Positions 1 through 5,739 of a stretch of 6,564 bases of DNA are shown piece after piece; positions within the stretch are counted from its first letter, which is position 1; each line of letters starts with the position of its first letter. The stretch spans positions 1 to 6,564 of the forward strand of contig CAYPLR010000053.1 in NCBI GenBank assembly GCA_964411675.1. The letters are read 5' to 3'. Both the position numbers and the translations under genes were made by a program. The notes beneath the pieces are model-generated. The model was not told the origin of the DNA. It saw nothing but the letters and a program-made list of their open reading frames with translations, and did not search any database. The DNA is from JAAYBG01 sp964411675 (GTDB lineage: Bacteria; Bacillota_I; Bacilli_A; ML615J-28; CAG-698).

Positions 1-27
1 ATAAATCTGTTTTTTAATCTCCTGTAA

Positions 28-56
28 TTGACTTTTAACAATAATTAAAGTATAAT
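28..56 (+). promoter_or_regulatory. Sigma-A-type promoter of the oxoamine synthase-SDR operon
   Basis: The -35 box TTGACT (28-33) and the perfect -10 box TATAAT (51-56) are separated by exactly 17 bases, a nearly consensus housekeeping promoter. Transcription should begin near 62-64, giving a leader of about 60 bases before the start codon at 122. Its strength suggests substantial constitutive expression unless a repressor acts at the inverted repeat just downstream. Confidence 0.85.
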
Positions 57-62
57 TCGTGG

Positions 63-96
63 TAATTGAATAAAAGATAAAACTATTTTTCAATTA
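63..96 (+). repeat. Inverted repeat in the 5' leader (possible operator or mRNA hairpin)
   Basis: TAATTGAA (63-70) and TTCAATTA (89-96) are perfect 8-base inverted copies separated by 18 bases. They start almost exactly at the expected transcription start, where a repressor site or a leader hairpin could act. The sequence is very AT-rich, so chance is a real alternative. It does not match an operator I can name. Confidence 0.35.
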
Positions 97-121
97 AAAT
101 AAGCAAAATAAGGAGAAGATA

Positions 122-1303
122 ATGGATTTATTTGCAAAATGTTCAGAGAACAAAGCGATTGAAGAAGTAAAGAAACAGGGAATTTACCCCTATTTTTATG
201 TACTTTGTAGCGGACAAAATACAGAAGTTATGATAAATAATAAAAAAGTAGTGATGATTGGTTCTAATAATTACTTGGGATTAACGAGTGATGAACGAGT
301 AAAAGAAGCAGGTATGGAAGCGATTAAAAAATATGGTAGTGGTTGTTCAGGATCACGTTTTTTAAATGGTACGTTGGATATTCATGTCCAATTAGAAAAA
401 GCATTGGCAAAATTCCTTCATAAGGAAGCAGCTTTGACTTTTAGTACAGGTTTTCAAAGTAATTTAGGAATCATTAGCGCTATTTGTGGCCGCAATGATG
501 TCATTATTGGGGATAAAGAAAATCATGCCAGTATTTATGATGCTTGTAGATTGAGTTATGCGAAGTTATTACGATATAATCATAACGATATGGCTGAATT
601 AGAACAAATTCTTGCCAATGTTGAACCAGAAAAAGGAATGCTGATTGTTACAGATGGTGTTTTTTCGATGAGTGGAGATATTGCAAAGCTACCAGAAATT
701 TGCGCTTTAGCTCGCAAGTATGGTGCTCGTGTTATGGTTGATGATGCTCATGGATTTGGTGTTTTAGGAGAAACCGGTCGTGGAACAGCAGAATATTATG
801 GCTTAGAAGATGAAGTCGATATTATTATGGGAACATTCTCAAAAACTCTAGCTAGTTTAGGTGGCTACATGGTTGCAAAACAAGAGGTTGTTGAATATGT
901 GAAACATCATTCTCGTCCATTTATCTTTAGTGCGTCAATTACACCAGCAAGTGCTGCTTGTGCTTTAACAGCTTTAAAAATACTAGAACAAGAACCAGAA
1001 CGTGTTAAGAATTTAACGGAAATTAGTAATTATATGCGTAAGAAATTAAAAGAATATGGAGTAAAGATCGTAGATTGCACAACTCCTATCATTCCTATTT
1101 TTACTTATGATGATATAAAAACATTCCAAGCATGTAAAATGTTAATGGAAAGAGGAGTTTATGTCAATCCCGTGATTTCTCCCGCTGTACCAGTAGGAGG
1201 AAGTATGTTACGTACCAGTTACACAGCAACCCATACCAAAGAACAAATGGATTATGCTGCATTAAAAATTAAAGAAGTATTAGAGATATTGGAGATCATT
1301 TAG
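122..1303 (+). CDS. Alpha-oxoamine synthase, probable serine palmitoyltransferase (PLP-dependent)
   Basis: This is a fold-type I PLP enzyme of the alpha-oxoamine synthase family, which condenses an amino acid with an acyl thioester and releases CO2. At 393 residues it has the normal length. Visible active-site elements are the substrate-loop SNNYLGL (48-54), H135 in ENHAS (stacks on PLP), D207 and H210 in DDAHG, the PLP-binding K241 in GTFSKT, and R364 in LRTSY (substrate carboxylate). The stretch around K241 (FSKTLASLGGY), KHHSRPFIFSAS (261-272) and VNPVISPAVPVGG (348-360) read from memory like Bacteroidetes serine palmitoyltransferases more than Kbl (which has GASGGY after the lysine) or BioF. 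The expected reaction is L-serine plus palmitoyl-CoA or acyl-ACP to 3-ketosphinganine. The start is fixed by AGGAGA at 111-116, five bases upstream. No threonine dehydrogenase or biotin genes lie nearby, and a reductase follows after one base. Glycine C-acetyltransferase, an AONS, or a synthase using another amino acid remain possible; the family is certain, the substrate is not. Confidence 0.9.
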   Translation: MDLFAKCSENKAIEEVKKQGIYPYFYVLCSGQNTEVMINNKKVVMIGSNNYLGLTSDERVKEAGMEAIKKYGSGCSGSRFLNGTLDIHVQLEKALAKFLHKEAALTFSTGFQSNLGIISAICGRNDVIIGDKENHASIYDACRLSYAKLLRYNHNDMAELEQILANVEPEKGMLIVTDGVFSMSGDIAKLPEICALARKYGARVMVDDAHGFGVLGETGRGTAEYYGLEDEVDIIMGTFSKTLASLGGYMVAKQEVVEYVKHHSRPFIFSASITPASAACALTALKILEQEPERVKNLTEISNYMRKKLKEYGVKIVDCTTPIIPIFTYDDIKTFQACKMLMERGVYVNPVISPAVPVGGSMLRTSYTATHTKEQMDYAALKIKEVLEILEII

Positions 1304-1304
1304 A

Positions 1305-2090
1305 ATGAAGAGAGTGGTTGTCATTACTGGAGGAAGTAGTGGAATTGGTGAAACGACTGCAAGATATTTATCTTGTATGGGAGACATTATTTATTCTTTA
1401 TCGAGAACAAAAAAAGACACCTTTGGGATTCATTATCTTGAATGTGATGTAACAAGAATTGAACAAGTAAGAGAATCCTTTATCAAAATCATCGGAGAAA
1501 CTGGAAAAATAGATGTGGTGATTAACAACGCAGGAATTGGTATCAGTGGACCCATAGAAAATACCAAAATGGAATCAATCCAACAAATCATCAATGTGAA
1601 CATGATGGGTGTCTTTAATGTTTGCAAGATTGCAATCCCTTATTTAAAAATTTCTCGGGGAAGAATTATCAATATAGGTAGTGTCGCTGGTGAATTGACC
1701 ATTCCCTTTCAAACCTTTTATTCGGTTACAAAAAGTGCCGTTATCGCGTATTCAGAAGGACTTGCTTTAGAATTAAAGCCTTCAGGGGTAAAGGTTACTT
1801 GCATTCTTCCTGGTGATACCAGAACATCGTTTACCAAGAACCGCGAAAAAGAAGTGGATATTAATCCAGAATATAAAGCACGTTATTACAAATCGATAAC
1901 CAAAATGGAAGAAGACGAAAAAAATGGCGTGATGCCAATTGCTGTGAGTAAAGTAATTTATCGAACAATGAAAAAGAAAAATCCAAGCACAAAGGTAGTA
2001 GTTGGTTTTTCGTATCAATTTTTATTGTTTTTGAAACGATTTTTACCAGAACGATTAGTTCTTTGTATTTTATATAAATTGTATGGATAA
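1305..2090 (+). CDS. Classical short-chain dehydrogenase/reductase, candidate 3-ketosphinganine reductase
   Basis: This 261-residue classical SDR has all the catalytic parts: the nucleotide-binding TGGSSGIG (8-15), NNAG (74-77), N99, S126 in GSVAG, and Y139-x3-K143. R34, just after the second beta strand (SLSRTKK), suggests a preference for NADP(H). The C-terminal part from about residue 236 (FSYQFLLFLKRFLPER, then LVLCILYKLYG) is hydrophobic and basic, as in SDRs that sit on membranes and handle lipids. The gene starts one base after the stop of the oxoamine synthase, with GGAG at 1291-1294 inside the upstream gene, so the two are co-translated. The natural inference is NADPH-dependent reduction of the 3-keto group made by the upstream enzyme. 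SDR substrates cannot be read from sequence alone, so the lipid role rests on pairing and on the tail. It is not an extended-SDR threonine dehydrogenase, because the length and motifs are of the classical type. Confidence 0.9.
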   Translation: MKRVVVITGGSSGIGETTARYLSCMGDIIYSLSRTKKDTFGIHYLECDVTRIEQVRESFIKIIGETGKIDVVINNAGIGISGPIENTKMESIQQIINVNMMGVFNVCKIAIPYLKISRGRIINIGSVAGELTIPFQTFYSVTKSAVIAYSEGLALELKPSGVKVTCILPGDTRTSFTKNREKEVDINPEYKARYYKSITKMEEDEKNGVMPIAVSKVIYRTMKKKNPSTKVVVGFSYQFLLFLKRFLPERLVLCILYKLYG

Positions 2091-2095
2091 AAAAG

Positions 2096-2129
2096 AAAAA
2101 AATCATCTTTCATAAAGGATGATTTTTTT
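2096..2129 (+). terminator. Rho-independent terminator after the oxoamine synthase-SDR operon
   Basis: AATCATCTTT (2101-2110) pairs with AAGGATGATT (2115-2124) around a CATA loop, giving ten pairs with one T-G wobble. An A run (2096-2100) and a seven-T tract (2123-2129) flank the stem and can extend it. It lies six bases past the stop codon and separates the first operon from the second. Confidence 0.92.
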
Positions 2130-2145
2130 AATCCCCACTAATGCT

Positions 2146-2173
2146 TTGTTTTATCGGTGAAATATGATACAAT
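2146..2173 (+). promoter_or_regulatory. Extended -10 promoter of the corrinoid methyl-transfer operon
   Basis: A -35-like TTGTTT (2146-2151) and a -10 TACAAT (2168-2173) are 16 bases apart, with TG at 2165-2166 making an extended -10 element. The expected start of transcription near 2180 lies at the GGGGA Shine-Dalgarno itself, leaving a leader of only about 11 bases before 2191. Only about 60 bases separate the upstream terminator from the coding start, too few for a cobalamin riboswitch, so none is proposed. Confidence 0.7.
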
Positions 2174-2190
2174 AGATTGGGGAAAAAGAT

Positions 2191-2730
2191 ATGGAACTAA
2201 CAATGATCAATGATATTAAACAACATTGCCACCAAGTAAACACCATAAAGGTATCAGAAATACTATTTTCTGATCATGTTCGTAGGGCGTGTGAACAAAA
2301 TCATTGTGGCTGTTGGGGTAAAACTTGGGCATGTCCGCCTGGTTGTGGAAGTCTTGAAGAATTGAAAGCAACCTATACCCAATATGAAAATATATTGATT
2401 ATGACGAAAGTAATCAACCTAAAGGATTCTTTTGATTTAGAAAGTATGAACTTAGGTCGAAATGATTTCACCCAATATCTACGTCAATTGAATAAAAAAT
2501 ATCAAATAACAGCAAAAGGAATGATGATGTTAGGAGTTGGAAGTTGTGAACTATGCACCCAATGTACCTATCCAGACGCAGGTTGTCGCTATCCTCAAGA
2601 AAAAATAATTGCTTTAGAAGCGGTAGGAATTGATGTGGTCGCTCTTGCGAAAACAGCCAATATCAATTACTATAACGGAAAAAACACAGTGACTTATTTT
2701 GCTGCAATTTTATATTGTGAGGACAAATAG
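2191..2730 (+). CDS. DUF2284 cysteine-rich, predicted metal-binding protein
   Basis: The 179-residue protein carries two cysteine groups. The first is C34-x4-C39-x-C41-x6-C48-x3-C52, including the family-typical W-A-C-P-P segment (46-50). The second is C119-x2-C122-x2-C125-x6-C132, followed by RYP and the EAVGIDV motif (143-149). C13 and C176 make eleven cysteines in all. This arrangement is that of the DUF2284 family, which is predicted to bind metal and is frequently found beside corrinoid methyltransferases and their activators. The second cluster resembles a [4Fe-4S] binding pattern. There is no signal peptide or membrane segment, so it should be cytosolic. It is the first gene of the operon and its stop codon abuts the next start. 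GGGGA at 2179-2183 supports the start at 2191; M5 at 2203 is an alternative because the predicted leader is so short. Its biochemical role is unknown; electron delivery to the activator is an inference. Confidence 0.9.
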   Translation: MELTMINDIKQHCHQVNTIKVSEILFSDHVRRACEQNHCGCWGKTWACPPGCGSLEELKATYTQYENILIMTKVINLKDSFDLESMNLGRNDFTQYLRQLNKKYQITAKGMMMLGVGSCELCTQCTYPDAGCRYPQEKIIALEAVGIDVVALAKTANINYYNGKNTVTYFAAILYCEDK

Positions 2731-4032
2731 ATGAAAAAAGTAACTATTAGAAATCAAGAAAGCGAAAAAACATTTTATGTTTCTCAAAATTGCAATCTTC
2801 TAACAGTCCTACGAGAGCATGGCTATGTGATGAATGCTAGTTGTGGGGGAAATGGCCAATGNNNNNNNNNNNNNNNNNNNNNNNNNNNNNNNNNNNNNNN
2901 NNNNNNNNNNNNNNNNNNNNNNNNNNNNNNNNNNNNNNNNNNNNNNNNNNNNNNNNNNNNNTATGGAGCAGATGTGATTTCTAGAATCAATCATTGTTCT
3001 TTAGGAAAATTATCCATCCTTCATGAATTAATCATCCAAGCAATCAATGAAATCATCACTAATTTACTCCCTAATCAAAAACCACAATGCTTAATCATCA
3101 GTGGGAATACGATTATGTTACATATTTTGATGAACGAAGATCCTACTGCCATGGGTAGAAGTCCTTATACAGCAACCTTTCTTTCCAGTAAAGAATTTCC
3201 TGGAGACTCTCTTCGAATAAAAGCCGAGAAAGTAATACTACTTCCTTCTATTAGTAGTTTTATTGGTGCTGATATAGTTGCGGGATGTCTTGCCGTTCAT
3301 ATTCTTCAAGAAAAGGGAAATGTATTGTTGATTGACCTTGGTACGAATGGAGAAATGATTGTAAAGGCGAATAAAAAACTATTTGGAACTTCAACAGCAG
3401 CAGGTCCTGCTTTTGAAGGAGCGAACATTGAACTAGGCTTAGGAGGCGTGAGTGGAGCAATCTCTGCGGTTACCTATGAAGAGTCACTGACCATTGAAAC
3501 AGTTTCGGATTCACCTGAGGGAATTTGTGGAAGTGGATTAATCGATATCATTGCTATTTTACGAAAAGAACAGTTGATTGATGAAACTGGATTACTACGA
3601 GCAAATCAAGAAAGTAAATTAACAAGTCAAATTATGGGAGATAAGTTTTATCTAACAGATAAGGTATATATTACTCAAAAAGATATCCGGGAATTTCAGC
3701 TTGCGAAAAGTGCAATTATTTCAGGAATCATGGTTTTATTAGAAAAAGCAAAAATCACACTATCCTCCCTAAAGCGTGTCTATATCGCTGGTGGTTTTGG
3801 ATTTCATATGAACAAAGAATCTGCTGTGGCAGCAGGCTTACTTCCCAAAGAATTGGAAGATAAGATTGTTGTTGTGGGAAATAGTAGTGGCCTTGGGAGT
3901 GTAACGGTTGCATGTAATCAATCCTTGATCGAAACATGTAATAAAATCGCTGCAGAAGTCACGGTAGTAGATTTAAATAAAGAACCAAAATTTAATCAAT
4001 ATTTTATTGAACAGATACATTTCACTTCGTAG
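2731..4032 (+). CDS. [2Fe-2S]-ASKHA corrinoid activation protein (RamA/RACo type), interrupted by an assembly gap
   Basis: Proteins of this type use ATP and a reduced Fe-S cluster to return oxidised Co(II) corrinoid proteins to active Co(I). The N-terminus is the start of a plant-type [2Fe-2S] domain: C38-GGNGQ, then a codon beginning TG at 2860, almost certainly C44 (CX5C). Then 100 Ns remove the sequence. It resumes at YGADVISRIN (78-87 in the numbering with Ns), inside the ASKHA domain. Later motifs are SGNTIMLHIL (124-133), IGADIVAG, the phosphate-binding DLGTNGE (202-208), AAGPAFEG, GICGSG (264-269), DIREFQLAK (318-326) and the adenosine motif IAGGFG (352-357), as in the C-terminal region of RACo. 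The first ASKHA phosphate motif (DxGTTT) and the linker and middle regions are missing, presumably in the gap. The reading frame is kept across the Ns, but the true gap is probably larger. The start follows the preceding stop with no spacing; GAGGA at 2719-2723 serves it. It is a gap rather than a pseudogene, as far as can be seen. Confidence 0.9.
   Translation: MKKVTIRNQESEKTFYVSQNCNLLTVLREHGYVMNASCGGNGQXXXXXXXXXXXXXXXXXXXXXXXXXXXXXXXXXXYGADVISRINHCSLGKLSILHELIIQAINEIITNLLPNQKPQCLIISGNTIMLHILMNEDPTAMGRSPYTATFLSSKEFPGDSLRIKAEKVILLPSISSFIGADIVAGCLAVHILQEKGNVLLIDLGTNGEMIVKANKKLFGTSTAAGPAFEGANIELGLGGVSGAISAVTYEESLTIETVSDSPEGICGSGLIDIIAILRKEQLIDETGLLRANQESKLTSQIMGDKFYLTDKVYITQKDIREFQLAKSAIISGIMVLLEKAKITLSSLKRVYIAGGFGFHMNKESAVAAGLLPKELEDKIVVVGNSSGLGSVTVACNQSLIETCNKIAAEVTVVDLNKEPKFNQYFIEQIHFTS
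2862..2961. other. Assembly gap of exactly 100 Ns inside the activator gene
   Basis: The N run is exactly 100 bases, the conventional placeholder for a gap of unknown size. It lies between the first [2Fe-2S] cysteines and the ASKHA YGADVIS motif. Related full-length proteins have the rest of the ferredoxin domain, a linker or middle region and the DxGTTT strand in between, which is well over 33 residues. All coordinates to the right are therefore provisional relative to the real chromosome. Confidence 0.97.
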
Positions 4033-4045
4033 AAAGGAAGAACGA

Positions 4046-4678
4046 ATGAACTTACAAGAAATATCACAGTATTTACAACAAGGAAGAGCCAAAGAGGTAA
4101 GAGCTTTAGTACAACAAGCTTTGGAAGAGCATTATTCTCCTCAAGATATTTTAAACGAAGGGATGATTGCAGGAATGCAGATCATTGGAGCCAAATTTAA
4201 AAAAAATGAAGTGTTTGTTCCGGAAGTATTAATCGCAGCTCGAGCAATGAATGCTGGACTTGAAGTCCTGCGCCCTGTATTAATCAAAAGTGGAGTAAAA
4301 CCAATCGGAAAGGCTATTATATGCACAGTTGAAGGAGACTTACACGATATTGGTAAGAATCTAGTAAAGATGATGTTTGAAGGTCAAGGGATTGAATGCT
4401 TTGATTTGGGTGTAGATGTAAAACCAAGCATGATTATGGAAGCAATTAAGGAGTATCAACCTGAGTTAGTATGTTTATCTGCTTTATTAGCAACCACGAT
4501 GATGAAACAAAAAGAAGTGATTGTTGCACTAATAGAAGCAGGCTTACGTAAACAAGTAAAAGTACTAGTTGGTGGAGCACCAGTAACGAAGGAATTTGCT
4601 GAAGAAATAGGAGCAGATGGTTATGCTATGGATGCGGCATCAGCAGCAGAATTAGCGAAAGAAATCTTATTAAAATAA
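4046..4678 (+). CDS. Corrinoid (B12-binding) methyl-carrier protein, MtbC/MttC type
   Basis: The 210-residue protein is the methyl carrier between methyltransferase partners. The N-terminal helical cap domain (about 1-85) has the typical VFVPEVLIAARAMNAGLEVL (57-76). The C-terminal Rossmann-type B12 domain contains DLHDIG (98-103) with H100, the base-off/His-on cobalt ligand. It also has SALLATTM (145-152; the SxL motif is S145-L147) and VGGAPV (176-181), which hold the nucleotide tail. The length is normal for free-standing corrinoid proteins. The start at 4046 is chosen because AAAGGAA (4033-4039) lies seven bases upstream. A longer reading frame from 4007 would overlap the activator gene by 26 bases and add 13 residues (MNRYISLRRKEER) unlike the family. 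Methyl donation to it should come from the URO-D protein encoded ten bases downstream, and reactivation from the ASKHA protein encoded upstream. Confidence 0.95.
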   Translation: MNLQEISQYLQQGRAKEVRALVQQALEEHYSPQDILNEGMIAGMQIIGAKFKKNEVFVPEVLIAARAMNAGLEVLRPVLIKSGVKPIGKAIICTVEGDLHDIGKNLVKMMFEGQGIECFDLGVDVKPSMIMEAIKEYQPELVCLSALLATTMMKQKEVIVALIEAGLRKQVKVLVGGAPVTKEFAEEIGADGYAMDAASAAELAKEILLK

Positions 4679-4688
4679 GGAAAAAACG

Positions 4689-5714
4689 ATGAGAATAACA
4701 AAGAGAATTCCAGATTTTAATTATTTAGTGAAAGTCTTAAAACGCGAACCAACTGATCGCCCTGTCATGTTTGAATTTATCCTTGGGGAAGAAAAAGAAA
4801 AATTATTAGTTGGAGAAACCTATAATATTTCTACCGATTTAGATCGTAATATTACTCGCATTAAAGCCTTTACCAATGCTGGTTATGACCATTGTCCTAT
4901 CTTAATCAAAGGAGCAGAATTTCCTCGTAAACAAGATACCCACCAACAGGCACAAACAAAGTCATTAAATGCTGGTTCAACAATCATTGATCGTGATAGC
5001 TTTCTTCACTACCAATGGCCTACTGTTACCAATTGCGATTTTTCATTGATCACAAAAGCAGGCAAATTCTTAGAAGGAAATATGAAATTTACTCCTTATA
5101 GCTATGATGGTATTTTAGAAAATGCCATCGGAATTGTTGGATATGAAAATTTATGCTACATGCTTTATGATGATGAAGAGTTGTTAGCTGATATTTTTGA
5201 AAAAATAGGTTCGATTACCATGGAGTATTTTGAAAAATGTTTAGAATATGATGAAGTAGGAGCTATTCTTTGTAATGATGATTGGGGATTCAATTCACAA
5301 ACAATGTTACCACCCCATGTTTTACGAAAATATGTATTTCCTTGGTATCAAAAACTTGTAAAATTAGCTCACGATAAAGGAAAATTAGCTATCGTTCATT
5401 CTTGTGGATATTATCATGATATTATTGATGATATGGTTGATACCATCCAATTTGACGGAAAACACTCTTTTGAAGATAATATTTATCCAGTAGAAAAAGC
5501 ATATCAAGATTTAAAAGAGAGAATTGCCATTCTTGGAGGTCTCGATATGAATTTCTTAGCCCATAAAAGTAGCGAGGAAGTATATCAAAGAAGTAAAAAC
5601 ATGTTAGCACTAACCAAACAAGGGGGCTATGCTTTAGGAAGCGGAAATAGTATTCCTGATTATATTCCAAGTGAAAACTATCTCGCCATGTTAAAAGCAG
5701 GAATAGAAAAATAA
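4689..5714 (+). CDS. URO-D-family corrinoid methyltransferase (substrate unknown)
   Basis: The 341-residue protein has the uroporphyrinogen decarboxylase TIM-barrel family fold, here in the methyltransferase branch (MtaA, MtbA, CmuA and O-demethylase-type enzymes) rather than heme synthesis. Support comes from the operon with a corrinoid protein and its activator, and from the zinc-type H237-S-C239-G motif in IVHSCGYY. Other visible landmarks are CNDDWG (195-200), DGKHSFEDN (256-264), GGLDMN (283-288) and GSGNSIPDYIP (317-327). In MtaA-like enzymes the third zinc ligand is a cysteine in a G-C-G context; here that place reads G-S318-G, so the metal ligand set appears altered. The start is supported by AAGGA (4677-4681) overlapping the upstream stop. 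It is the last gene before a terminator, and no partner methyltransferase for tetrahydrofolate follows. The likely task is transfer of a methyl group from an unidentified methylated compound to the Co(I) corrinoid. HemE activity is unlikely because no other heme genes are present and the context is methyl transfer. Confidence 0.88.
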   Translation: MRITKRIPDFNYLVKVLKREPTDRPVMFEFILGEEKEKLLVGETYNISTDLDRNITRIKAFTNAGYDHCPILIKGAEFPRKQDTHQQAQTKSLNAGSTIIDRDSFLHYQWPTVTNCDFSLITKAGKFLEGNMKFTPYSYDGILENAIGIVGYENLCYMLYDDEELLADIFEKIGSITMEYFEKCLEYDEVGAILCNDDWGFNSQTMLPPHVLRKYVFPWYQKLVKLAHDKGKLAIVHSCGYYHDIIDDMVDTIQFDGKHSFEDNIYPVEKAYQDLKERIAILGGLDMNFLAHKSSEEVYQRSKNMLALTKQGGYALGSGNSIPDYIPSENYLAMLKAGIEK

Positions 5715-5739
5715 AACAGCTGAAAAATCAGCTGTTTTT
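5713..5739. terminator. Bidirectional Rho-independent terminator between convergent genes
   Basis: AAAACAGCTGA (5713-5723) pairs perfectly over 11 bases with TCAGCTGTTTT (5728-5738) around an AAAA loop. T-rich sequence follows on the plus strand (5735-5746), and on the minus strand the flank 5701-5716 reads as a T-rich tract. The stem begins inside the TAA of the methyltransferase gene and ends at the stop codon of the minus-strand gene, so it should end both transcripts. Confidence 0.93.

Noticed and set aside
122..1303. Reading the first gene as glycine C-acetyltransferase (kbl) or biotin synthesis bioF
   Set aside because: Not fully excluded, but the residues after the PLP lysine and the C-terminal VNPVISPAVPVGG segment fit SPT-like enzymes better, and no threonine dehydrogenase or biotin genes are adjacent.
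1433..2106. Open frames on the minus strand opposite the SDR gene
   Set aside because: They are low-complexity shadows without ribosome binding sites or recognisable domains, opposite a gene with intact SDR motifs.
2125..2190. Cobalamin riboswitch ahead of the corrinoid operon
   Set aside because: The space between terminator and start codon is about 60 bases with the promoter inside it, far too short, and no B12-box sequence is visible.
2809..3937. Open frames on the minus strand opposite the activator gene
   Set aside because: One spans the N run and the others have no family features; the plus-strand ASKHA motifs are unambiguous.
2731..4032. Activator gene as a genuine pseudogene
   Set aside because: The missing part coincides with an assembly placeholder, and the flanking sequence keeps intact motifs and frame with no stop codons.
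4007..4045. Upstream ATG at 4007 for the corrinoid protein
   Set aside because: It overlaps the activator gene by 26 bases, adds an untypical basic extension, and the clear ribosome binding site sits in front of 4046.
4689..5714. Heme-synthesis uroporphyrinogen decarboxylase (hemE)
   Set aside because: The context is a corrinoid protein and its activator, the HxC metal motif is of the methyltransferase branch, and no heme genes are present.
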